Assembly (NCBI GenBank): GCA_005792355.1
Contig: SXSC01000371.1
Span: 1-49,692 of the forward strand
Direction: 5' to 3'
Origin: Opitutaceae bacterium
Lineage (GTDB): Bacteria > Verrucomicrobiota > Verrucomicrobiia > Opitutales > Opitutaceae
Length of the DNA: 49,692 nucleotides
The notes under the pieces are model-generated. The model saw only the letters and a list, made by a program, of their open reading frames with translations, was not told the origin of the DNA and did no database searches. Within the stretch, counting starts at the first letter, position 1. Every line of letters starts with the position of its first letter. The translations under genes were made by a program, and so were the position numbers. Shown here piece after piece: positions 42,646 to 49,692 of the stretch.

Positions 42646-43413
42646 GGCGAACTCGAAATCCGCCACGACGGCGTGGTGGTCGCTCGCCGGCGTGGGCACG
42701 ACCCGGTGGCCGACGCAGCGCAACGGGGCGTTGTGGAAAATATGATCGAGCACGAAGGGCCGGCGGCGCCAGGTCACCTCGGAGGTTTGCACGGCGGAAA
42801 AGCCGCGCTCGGCAAATTGCGCCACGAGCGGACCATGTTTGCTCACGTTGAAATCGCCGGTCAGGATGGCGGGCCCCCGGGCCGCGGCGAGCTGCTCGGC
42901 GACCAGGTTGCGCTGGACTGGATTCGCAGCGCTGCTGGAACCGAGCATGAAGAAGGCGAGCAGATGCGTGTTGAAAAGCTGGACCTCGCGATCGCCCACC
43001 CGGGTCTTGGCGCCGATCAGCAAACGATCGGTCGGGGTGGTCGTTTTCCCAAAGAAATCGAACGCGATCGGCGGCGACGGCAGATCGAGTCGCATCGGAT
43101 CGTAGAGCGGCGTACGGGAGAAAATCGCGAGCCCGATCCCAAACGGCAACTCCCGCGGATCGGCCGTCGGATAGCTGAACCAGCTCTGGTAGCCGGCGAG
43201 TTCCGCGCCGAGGCGCGTGCAGTTGGGCGGTGGCTGCACCTGCACGCCATCCGGCAGCGCGCGCTCAACCTCCTGCAACAGGATGATGTCGGCATGGTGC
43301 TGGCGAATTTCGGCCAGGGTCGCGTCGAGCCGGATCGGCGCGCGATCCGGGTAGGTATCATCCCAGATCTGGCCAAACTGCATGTTGAACTGCAGAACGC
43401 GAAACCGGCTCAT
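42643..43413 (-). CDS. endonuclease/exonuclease/phosphatase (EEP) family hydrolase
   Basis: The 256-residue protein has all EEP motifs: 'VLQFNMQFG' (Asn), 'IILLQEV' (metal-binding Glu), 'VQLFNTHLLAFF' (His), 'AILTGDFNVSKHG' (Asp and Asn), 'LDHIFHN' and 'ASDHHAVVADF' (catalytic Asp-His). EEP enzymes cleave phosphodiesters in nucleic acids, sphingolipids or inositol phosphates; the substrate cannot be told here. No signal peptide is seen. The stop codon belongs to a repeat element. The gene is convergent with the small coiled-coil gene. Confidence 0.9.
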   Translation of the reverse strand: MSRFRVLQFNMQFGQIWDDTYPDRAPIRLDATLAEIRQHHADIILLQEVERALPDGVQVQPPPNCTRLGAELAGYQSWFSYPTADPRELPFGIGLAIFSRTPLYDPMRLDLPSPPIAFDFFGKTTTPTDRLLIGAKTRVGDREVQLFNTHLLAFFMLGSSSAANPVQRNLVAEQLAAARGPAILTGDFNVSKHGPLVAQFAERGFSAVQTSEVTWRRRPFVLDHIFHNAPLRCVGHRVVPTPASDHHAVVADFEFA

Positions 43414-43432
43414 CGGCGGCGTGGGATCAGGA

Positions 43433-44017
43433 TCATTTCTTGATGGCAGATCCGCCCGCCGCAGGCGTCACGGTGGCACCCTCCAGGGCTCCGGGAGCCT
43501 CAGGGGGATTCTTGCGAAAAACAAAACGGTTGATTTTCGCCGCGGTCGTGCGGTCGAGTGCCGGAAACCGCGCCATGTTCGTCGCACTGGCCGCGGCCAG
43601 GCTGTCCTGAAACTTCGCGACTGTCGCCGGCTTTGCGGTGTCGGTCCCGGTCGTGATCGCCGACGACCGGTGGTTGAAGGCACTGAGCGGCGGCGTGAGC
43701 GGCTCGGGACGTTGCGAGTCTTTCTCCCGGATCGTCTTGTCGCGCGCTTCGCGCACATCGATGGCGGCACGCTGCCCGGAGAGCGGTGACGCCTGCCGTT
43801 CCACCGTGGTGGTTTCAAATCGCCGGTCCTGCACCCCGGGGTTGGTTTTCGCCGCCGGCACCTGTTTTTCCGGCACCACCGTGGCCGCCGGTGCGAACGG
43901 GCTGTTGCGCTGGGATACGTCGACCGGACCCGTCACATCGGCCGCGCGCGTCGATATCAAAATCCCGCAAAAATTCGCGACGAAGAGCAGGGTGAGAAAC
44001 CTCAGAGCGAAACGCAC
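43433..44017 (-). CDS. secreted protein of unknown function
   Basis: The 194-residue product starts with a signal peptide ('MRFALRFLTLLFVANFCGILISTRAADV'). The remainder is polar, poorly structured and rich in Ala, Thr, Pro and Arg, with no recognised domain ('VQDRRFETTTVERQASPLSGQRAAIDVREARDKTI'). It lies 19 bases upstream of the EEP gene on the same strand and may be co-transcribed with it. The protein may be specific to this lineage. Confidence 0.72.
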   Translation of the reverse strand: MRFALRFLTLLFVANFCGILISTRAADVTGPVDVSQRNSPFAPAATVVPEKQVPAAKTNPGVQDRRFETTTVERQASPLSGQRAAIDVREARDKTIREKDSQRPEPLTPPLSAFNHRSSAITTGTDTAKPATVAKFQDSLAAASATNMARFPALDRTTAAKINRFVFRKNPPEAPGALEGATVTPAAGGSAIKK

Positions 44018-44069
44018 GGCTCAGAACAACAACGCCATCACTTTGCGGCAAACCAATTTTGGGCAAAAA

Positions 44070-45416
44070 CTACTCTGGCTCGGCCGTGCCCCTGACGACC
44101 CACTCGCGCGCCTCGGGCACCTGCGCGAAAAATCCATCCAAGGCCGCGCTCAGATGCTCCGCATACCGGAAATGCGCCCCCATTCCGGTGCGGAGTTCCG
44201 CCTCGTAGATAAATTTGTCCGCGTGCGTGCTGTGCTCGAATGGCGTCTGCGCACCCAGCAAGAGAGAGTAGACATACGCCGGCGAGCTGCGCACCAGAAG
44301 TTCCCGGGTCAGCTCGAGTTGGTCGGCCAGCAGGGCGGCATGAGGTGCGCGGTCGATCTCTGGCGGCAGGTAGAAACCGGCCTGGATGAGTGGGGTATGG
44401 CGATGGCCGGTGCGATGGCGGTTGAGGTCGCGTAGCTCGGCCAGCGCCATGTTGTTCCAGGCAAACGCCACGCGCATCCGGCGCGACGCCGTGCCGTGCT
44501 GGCCGTAGCGGTTGGCGCGGTGCCGCAAAGCCTCGCTCAGTGGCTGGGTTTCGGCCAGCCACGGCGGAGTCGCCCGGTCGACGCGCACCCAGACGTCATC
44601 CGTCAGTGGGGCGGCCGAGAGGCGTGCGCGACCAAGGGCGATGGATGTCGCGAGTTCCTGGCCCGCCTGCTCCTCGTACGATTTGTCCGCCAGACTGTGC
44701 CGCATGAGCCGAGGCGACTGCTTGAGCAACTCGTCGCGGATGAGGATGGCCGCCGCCCTCGCCTCCGGGTGCGGCAGCGAGGCGAGCTGCTTCACCGTGG
44801 TCGCCCACATGCGCGAGGACTGGACGAGACCGAGATTCGTCCGCGTGGCAAATGGGATGAAGTAGCGGGCGCGATCGAGCGCGTAATTCTTGCGCAGGCG
44901 CGTGGCGACCGCGGGCTTGGCGTCGGCCGGCAGGCGCACCCGGTGCGGCTCCGCTGTCGCCAGGGCATCGAGCCGCGCATACTCGGCGTGATACGCCGCG
45001 AAAGACCGCGCGAGCACGTCGCGCCAGCGCGAAGCCAGGTCGGCGGGAATGCCGAGTTCCTCCGCCGTGGGCACGTTGGCCGCATCCATCGTGATGTAGC
45101 GCGTGCTCGACTCCTGGCCGTCGGCCATGGTGGCGATTTCGAATATCTTGTACGCAAGCCACATTGAGACATCGTCGAGCGCCACCGCGAGTCCGCCCGT
45201 GAGCCCGCCAATGGAGGCGTGCCCGTAATCGACAAATTTCAGAATGCGATCGATGGACGCGTCGGGGTTGGCCAGGTCGACCTTGGAGAGGATGGCCGCA
45301 AGGCCCTCGTTACTGCGGGAGTAGCGTGCGAGGACAGAAGCCAGGAGCTCCGGCGTGACCTTTGGGCAGTCGGCGGCGGTGGGCGGCGGGACGATGGCGA
45401 GACCGGTGATTCTCAT
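44070..45416 (-). CDS. ThyX-like (FAD-dependent thymidylate synthase family) protein with two tandem halves
   Basis: The 448-residue protein is nearly twice the usual ThyX length (220-310). The first half carries 'VDYGHASIGGLTGGLAVALDDVSMWLAYKIFEIA' and 'DGQESSTRYITMD', like the GH-S and S-RY motifs of ThyX. The second half carries 'ALRHRANRYGQHG' and 'LRDLNRHRTGHRHTPLIQAGFYLP', close to the ThyX RHR motif. A duplicated ThyX-like fold is likely. ThyX makes dTMP from dUMP with methylene-tetrahydrofolate, FAD and NADPH; whether this protein does so is unproven, because the motifs are split between halves. The start at 45416 gives 'MRITGLAIVPPP'. Confidence 0.8.
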   Translation of the reverse strand: MRITGLAIVPPPTAADCPKVTPELLASVLARYSRSNEGLAAILSKVDLANPDASIDRILKFVDYGHASIGGLTGGLAVALDDVSMWLAYKIFEIATMADGQESSTRYITMDAANVPTAEELGIPADLASRWRDVLARSFAAYHAEYARLDALATAEPHRVRLPADAKPAVATRLRKNYALDRARYFIPFATRTNLGLVQSSRMWATTVKQLASLPHPEARAAAILIRDELLKQSPRLMRHSLADKSYEEQAGQELATSIALGRARLSAAPLTDDVWVRVDRATPPWLAETQPLSEALRHRANRYGQHGTASRRMRVAFAWNNMALAELRDLNRHRTGHRHTPLIQAGFYLPPEIDRAPHAALLADQLELTRELLVRSSPAYVYSLLLGAQTPFEHSTHADKFIYEAELRTGMGAHFRYAEHLSAALDGFFAQVPEAREWVVRGTAEPE

Positions 45417-45477
45417 GCGGCGGATTGGCCCACGAACAGGCACGAAAAGTCGCGAAAAGGGAAAGGAGAAACGCGGG

Positions 45478-47004
45478 CTACCGCATGGTCAGCCACTGAC
45501 CGAGCGGGCCGGGATAGAAGCCAATGACGAGCGAAGCGAGCGCGAGGGCGCCCAAGGCGAGGCCAGCCACGATCCCAACCGGCGTGCGCGCCGGTCGCAC
45601 GGGACCGGTCGCGGGATCGGCTGGTGCGGTCCACGTTTCGAAGAACGCCGCCTTGATCCAGCCGAAATAATAGTAGATCGAGATCACCACGCCAACCGCG
45701 GCGACGACGAGCAGCCCACGCGCGCCCGACTGAAACGCCGCGATGAAGATAAAGATCTTCCCCATGAAGCCCGCCAGCGGAGGAATACCGGCCAGCGAGC
45801 CAAGCCCCACCGCGAGCACGGTGGCGAGGAAAGGACTGTCCTTCGCCAGGCCCGCATAGTGATCGAGTTCTTGATCGGAGTCGTCGGCGCCGGCCAGATG
45901 CGCCATCACGCCGAACACCGCAAATGACGCGAGCAGATATGAAAAGAGGTAGAAGTAGATCGCTCCCGTGGCCATCGGGGTGTTGCGCGCCGCCACCACG
46001 CCGAGAAGCAGGAACCCCGCGTGCGACACGCCGGAGAGGCCGATCAGCCGCTTGACGTTGTGCTGGGTGAGCGCGGCGATGTTGCCAAAGAGGATGGTCG
46101 CGGCCGCCATCGTCGTGAGCACGGGGGTGACGAGCCAGTCGTAGGACGAGAAGGCGCCGCCCGAACCGCACAGTCCGAGCAGCACCGCGAACCCGGCCGC
46201 CTTCGACGCCACCGCGAGAAAAGCCGTCACCGGCGTAGGCGCACCCTGATAGACATCGGGCACCCAAATTTGAAAAGGAAACGCGCCGATCTTGAAGGCG
46301 ATGCCGGCGAGCACGAGCACGATGCCGAGACTGGCCACAAAGTTGTGGGGGTTTGCCGTCAGAAAGCGCGCGAGTTCCGCGTAGTGCATCGCCTGCGGGC
46401 TGTGCGCCGGCAGGGATGGGTTCCCGGCGACCCCGTACAAGAGCACAATGCCGAAGAGCAGCAACCCGGAGCTGAGGGCGCCCATCAGGAGGTATTTGAG
46501 GCCCGCCTCGAGGGAGGCGGCGCTGGTGCGGTGATAACTGACGAGAATGTAGAGGCCGATGGTGAGGGTCTCGAGCGTGACAAACAGCAGCAGGAAGTGG
46601 TTGCTCTGCGCGAGGAGCATCATGGCCGCCGTGACGATCAGCACGAGATGATAGAACTCGACGCGCGGCATCGCCTGCCGGGCCAGCGTGAGACGGGCGA
46701 GCAGGCAGACGAGCAGCGCGGCCAGCAGGAAGAACGCGCGCATCACCTGGCCGGCGACGCTGTGATAGAGCAGTCCGCTGAAGGTTTCGCTGCCGAGCAG
46801 CGCGGAGTTCCAGTTCACGATCAGCCCGATCAGCGTACCCAGCAGGCCCGCGCTGGCGACATCCGGGATGAGCGCGTGGAGCCGCTTGGGCAGCAGGATC
46901 TCCAGCACCAGCAGCACGAGCGCGATGCAGCCGAGCATCAGCTCCGGGACGATGGCGCCCCACAGATTGTCGGCGGCGGCGAGTTTGACGGCTTCGAGGG
47001 TCAT
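45478..47004 (-). CDS. nuoN: NADH-quinone oxidoreductase subunit N
   Basis: The 508-residue membrane protein has about 14 helices and the NuoN motifs 'LLFVTLETLTIGLYILVSYHRTSAASLEAGLKYLLMGALSSGLLLFG', 'GIAFKIGAFPFQIWVPDVYQGAPTPVTAFLAVASKAAGF' and 'LAGIPPLAGFMGKIFIF', with the Glu and Lys residues used in proton pumping. It is an antiporter-like subunit of complex I. The start at 47004 overlaps the nuoM stop by four bases (ATGA); frame upstream of it is within nuoM. It ends the nuoL-M-N series. Confidence 0.96.
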   Translation of the reverse strand: MTLEAVKLAAADNLWGAIVPELMLGCIALVLLVLEILLPKRLHALIPDVASAGLLGTLIGLIVNWNSALLGSETFSGLLYHSVAGQVMRAFFLLAALLVCLLARLTLARQAMPRVEFYHLVLIVTAAMMLLAQSNHFLLLFVTLETLTIGLYILVSYHRTSAASLEAGLKYLLMGALSSGLLLFGIVLLYGVAGNPSLPAHSPQAMHYAELARFLTANPHNFVASLGIVLVLAGIAFKIGAFPFQIWVPDVYQGAPTPVTAFLAVASKAAGFAVLLGLCGSGGAFSSYDWLVTPVLTTMAAATILFGNIAALTQHNVKRLIGLSGVSHAGFLLLGVVAARNTPMATGAIYFYLFSYLLASFAVFGVMAHLAGADDSDQELDHYAGLAKDSPFLATVLAVGLGSLAGIPPLAGFMGKIFIFIAAFQSGARGLLVVAAVGVVISIYYYFGWIKAAFFETWTAPADPATGPVRPARTPVGIVAGLALGALALASLVIGFYPGPLGQWLTMR

Positions 47005-48527
47005 CGCAGGAGGGTGTTGCTCGACGGCACCCCGGCGGGCGTCGCGAGTGCGGCGTTGATCGGCCCCGACAGCGATTTCGGCCAGCAGCCGACGAACAGG
47101 AGCGCGGCGAGCAGCAGCAGCGCGGGAATCTTCTCCGACCACCGCAGATCCCCGACGGGGTGCTTCGCGGCGACCTCATTCATGCGATCCGTGGCCGGCC
47201 CGAAGAACACCCGGGCCGCCGCGCGCAGGCCATAGACCGCGGAAATCACGACTCCCGCGACGGCGAGGGCGGTGATGAGCGGGGAGAATTTCCACAGTGC
47301 CACGAAGATGGTGAGTTCGCCCCAGAAATTGGCAAAACCCGGGAGGCCGATGCTGGCAAACGTCGCCGCCACAAACAGCGCCGCGAGCACCGGCGCCTTT
47401 TGGGCCAGCCCGCCCATCTCATCCATCGCAAAGGTGTGCGTGCGGTGATGCACGCTCGTCGCCAGGAGGAAGAGCAGCGCCACGGAGAGGCCGTGCGCGA
47501 CCATCAGCAGCACGACGCCGCCGAGCCCGACCGTCGTGCCCACGGCGATGCCGAGAAACGCGTAACCCATGTGCATGACGGAGCTGTAGCCGATCATCTG
47601 CTTGAGGTCGCGTTGCGCGATGGTGATGAAGCCGACGACGAGCACGTTGCCGACGACAGCGAGCCAGGCGAGCGGATGGGCCCAGTGGGCGTGGCCCGCC
47701 GGCATGAGCGGCAGCGCCACCTGGATCAGACCGTACAGGCCGAATTTCTTCAGCACGCCGGCGTGGAGCATCGCGTTGGAGCTGGGGGCGGCGCCGTAGC
47801 CGAGGGGCGCCCACGTGTGCAGCGGCCAGAGTGAAACCAGGATGCCAAAACCAAAAACGAGCAGCCCGAAAAGATTGTGCTGCAGCGTGGTCGCGAGCGG
47901 AAAGCGCGCGAGGTGCTCCTTCAGGGCGATCAGGTCGAAGGTGTTCGCCCCGCTCTTGGCATAGAGCGCGATCAGGCCGAGCAGCGAAATCATCGCGCCG
48001 AGCGTCAGGTAGATCGTCAGCTTCATCGCCGCATAGCTGCGATCGCGGCCGCCCCAGACGCCGACCATGATGAAGGTCGGGATGAGGGCGAGTTCATGGA
48101 AGAAATAGAGGAAGAAGACATCGATGCTCGCAAACGCGCCCATCAAGCCGCCCTGCATGATGAGCAGCAGCATCAGGTAGATTTTCAAACGCTCCGCGTC
48201 CGATTGGATGGCATAGAGCCCAGCGGCGAAGCCGACGATCCCCGCCAGCACGAACAGCGGCAGCGAGATGCCGTTGAGCCCGAGCTTCAGCGTGATGCCG
48301 AGCTCATCCAGACCGGTCGAATACTGGGTCAGGAACGCGTAACCGCTGGTCTGGGCCGCCGACGAAAAATGCCACCACGCGTGCAAGGCCATCAGCAGCG
48401 GAATCGCGAAGGCCACGTACGCGAGCCGAACCGACCAAAATTTCGGCAGGCCGAACGCGATGAACAGCGCCAGCGCCAGGGGAGCAAAGATGGCAATCAG
48501 CAGGGGATCAAAAGGCAGGTGGCTCAT
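47001..48527 (-). CDS. nuoM: NADH-quinone oxidoreductase subunit M
   Basis: The 508-residue protein has about 14 helices and NuoM signatures: 'GLNGISLPLFVLAGIVGFAAGLYA', 'FFLYFFHELALIPTFIMVGVWGGRDRSYAAMKLTIYLTLGA' (Glu and Lys of the proton path), 'WPLHTWAPLGYGAAPSSNAMLHAGVLKKFGLYGL' and 'GFANFWGELTIFVALW'. It is one of the three antiporter-like proton-pumping subunits of complex I. It starts four bases after nuoL ends and overlaps nuoN by four, so the three are tightly co-translated. Confidence 0.97.
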   Translation of the reverse strand: MSHLPFDPLLIAIFAPLALALFIAFGLPKFWSVRLAYVAFAIPLLMALHAWWHFSSAAQTSGYAFLTQYSTGLDELGITLKLGLNGISLPLFVLAGIVGFAAGLYAIQSDAERLKIYLMLLLIMQGGLMGAFASIDVFFLYFFHELALIPTFIMVGVWGGRDRSYAAMKLTIYLTLGAMISLLGLIALYAKSGANTFDLIALKEHLARFPLATTLQHNLFGLLVFGFGILVSLWPLHTWAPLGYGAAPSSNAMLHAGVLKKFGLYGLIQVALPLMPAGHAHWAHPLAWLAVVGNVLVVGFITIAQRDLKQMIGYSSVMHMGYAFLGIAVGTTVGLGGVVLLMVAHGLSVALLFLLATSVHHRTHTFAMDEMGGLAQKAPVLAALFVAATFASIGLPGFANFWGELTIFVALWKFSPLITALAVAGVVISAVYGLRAAARVFFGPATDRMNEVAAKHPVGDLRWSEKIPALLLLAALLFVGCWPKSLSGPINAALATPAGVPSSNTLLR

Positions 48528-48531
48528 CGGG

Positions 48532-49692
48532 TCAGAACGTCAGGAAGCCCGTCGCAAAGGCCCACAGGGCCACGACGCCGAGCAGGAACCAGTAGGCGTA
48601 GGCGTTGGCGTTGCCCACGTGCAGCGCCCGCGCGCCGAGCCCGAACAGCCCAACCACGCCCGCCAGCCCGCGCACGATGAGACCCGCGAGAAAAATCTGC
48701 TCGAGGAAATTCAGCAGCATCGCGCAGCGCTGCTGGACCTTCGCGACGAAGTAGTCGTAGACGCGGTCAAACGAGGCCCGGAGCGCGCCGAGCAGGCCGA
48801 ACAGGCCGGGGGATTTTACCGCCAGGGCATCCGCCGGGGACGGCCGATACAGCATCCAGGCGGCACTGGCGCCGATGAGCAGCACGGCGATGCTCGTGGC
48901 AAGGATGATCGTGTGATCCGAACCTTCCGCCACCGGCACCAAATCCTTCACCCCGTCGAATTTCCCCTGAAAGAGCTTGGAATAGAACCAGCCGTATCCG
49001 CCCACCACCGACAGCACGGCGAGGGTGACCAGCGGCGCGGTGAGCGTGACGCCGCCCTCGTGGGCGTGGCCGGCATTTTCGCAGCGCGGTGCACCGAGAA
49101 AAACCAGCTTCCACAGGCGAACCATGTAGAACGCGGTCAGGATGGCCGTGCACGCGAGCAGCGCGAAGACCCGCTTGTCATTGACGTAGGCGAGAAAGAG
49201 AATCGCGTCCTTCGAGAAGAAACCGGCCAGCAGCGGCAGGCCGATGAGCGCGAGGACGCCGATCGTAAACGTCACGAACGTAATCGGGAGTTTTCCCCGC
49301 AGGCCGCCCAGCTTGAAGATATCCTGCTCGTGGTGACAGGCGTGGATCACCGAACCCGAGCCGAGGAACAACAGCGCCTTTAAGAAGGCGTGCGTCGTGA
49401 GGTGGAACATCGCCGCGCCCACGCCGGCCTCCAGCAACACGGTGTGCGGCGTATCGCCGTGCATGTGCGTGCTGTTCACCGCCCCGAGCCCGAAGGCCGC
49501 GACCATGTAACCGAGCTGGGACAGCGTGGAGTACGCGAGGACCTTCTTGATGTCGTGGTGCGTGACCGCGCAGAGCGCCGCGTACACCGCCGTCGCCGTG
49601 CCGACCCACATGATCACGCTGAGCGCTTCGGGCACCATCAGCACGTTGATCCGACAGAGCATATAGACGCCGGCGGCGACCATGGTCGCGGC
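48532..49692 (-). CDS. nuoL: NADH-quinone oxidoreductase subunit L, C-terminal part (5' end outside window)
   Basis: The frame is open to the window edge. The visible 386 residues correspond to the second half of NuoL: 'AATMVAAGVYMLCRINVL', 'HHDIKKVLAYSTLSQLGYMVAAFGLG', 'AMFHLTTHAFLKALLFLGSGSVIHACHHEQDIFKLGGL', 'LPLLAGFFSKDAIL', and then the region leading to the long lateral helix and last transmembrane segment. NuoL is the distal proton-pumping subunit of complex I. The ATG at 49683 is internal ('TMVAAGVY'). Confidence 0.96.
   Translation of the reverse strand, partial: AATMVAAGVYMLCRINVLMVPEALSVIMWVGTATAVYAALCAVTHHDIKKVLAYSTLSQLGYMVAAFGLGAVNSTHMHGDTPHTVLLEAGVGAAMFHLTTHAFLKALLFLGSGSVIHACHHEQDIFKLGGLRGKLPITFVTFTIGVLALIGLPLLAGFFSKDAILFLAYVNDKRVFALLACTAILTAFYMVRLWKLVFLGAPRCENAGHAHEGGVTLTAPLVTLAVLSVVGGYGWFYSKLFQGKFDGVKDLVPVAEGSDHTIILATSIAVLLIGASAAWMLYRPSPADALAVKSPGLFGLLGALRASFDRVYDYFVAKVQQRCAMLLNFLEQIFLAGLIVRGLAGVVGLFGLGARALHVGNANAYAYWFLLGVVALWAFATGFLTF

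Noticed and set aside
45469..45480. Possible further end of the TAGCCCG element at the nuoN stop (GCGGGCTA)
   Set aside because: Only one end is seen; no matching inverted end lies within about 100 bases, so an eight-base match is not enough.

Overview
The window is GC-rich, dense bacterial chromosome. The gene set suggests a Gram-negative member of the Verrucomicrobiota, probably Opitutaceae-like: TonB-dependent receptors, an ECF sigma factor fused to a membrane domain, a MoxR/DUF58/transglutaminase operon, a TIR-TolB-TPR sensor, and many palindromic intergenic repeats. This assignment is inferred from protein character and was not tested by a search. No rRNA, tRNA, CRISPR array, prophage or complete insertion sequence was recognised.

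Layout. (1) 1-1421: 3' end of rpoD, a small lipoprotein, tatA and a terminator. (2) 1435-3750 (minus): KefB-like antiporter. (3) 3914-8632: cell-shape operon mreB-mreC-mreD-mrdA (PBP2), with no rodA. (4) 8845-12183 (minus): ECF sigma/membrane fusion, a translationally coupled membrane protein and a secreted protein. (5) 12184-13353: cytochrome c remnant, palindromic repeat, and an HNH endonuclease with a small overlapping partner. (6) 13435-18102 (minus): moxR, DUF58 protein, transglutaminase. (7) 18371-18964: a REP-associated transposase homologue (RAYT) with a degenerate HUH motif. (8) 19264-25116: large TonB receptor, nucleoside phosphorylase, lipoprotein, CE7 esterase. (9) 25197-28834 (minus): two frameshifted genes (TIR sensor; outer-membrane-like protein) separated by palindromic repeats. 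(10) 29287-33414: a probable metal module (BNR-like protein with a CusF-like tail, His-rich exported peptide, ZnuD-like receptor). (11) 33658-37182 (minus): ftsY, nusB, ribH, ribB. (12) 37297-43413: exported protein, carbonic anhydrase, rarA divergent from comEC, a small coiled-coil protein and an EEP hydrolase. (13) 43433-49692 (minus): secreted protein, ThyX-like protein, and nuoN/nuoM/nuoL, running off the window.

The most striking unexplained content is in the spacers. A 93-bp element with 12-bp terminal inverted repeats occurs twice, 20 kb apart in opposite orientation (22239-22331 and 42431-42523, four mismatches). A relative with similar ends lies at 42552-42645. Two of these elements supply the stop codons of neighbouring genes. 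At least six other long imperfect hairpins fill spacers, and one repeat-like segment appears to be built into ftsY. Two copies of a 21-bp palindrome lie between rarA and comEC and look like a shared operator.

Both frameshifted genes could be real lesions or sequence errors. Start codons were chosen from protein character and overlaps, because Shine-Dalgarno signals are weak throughout.
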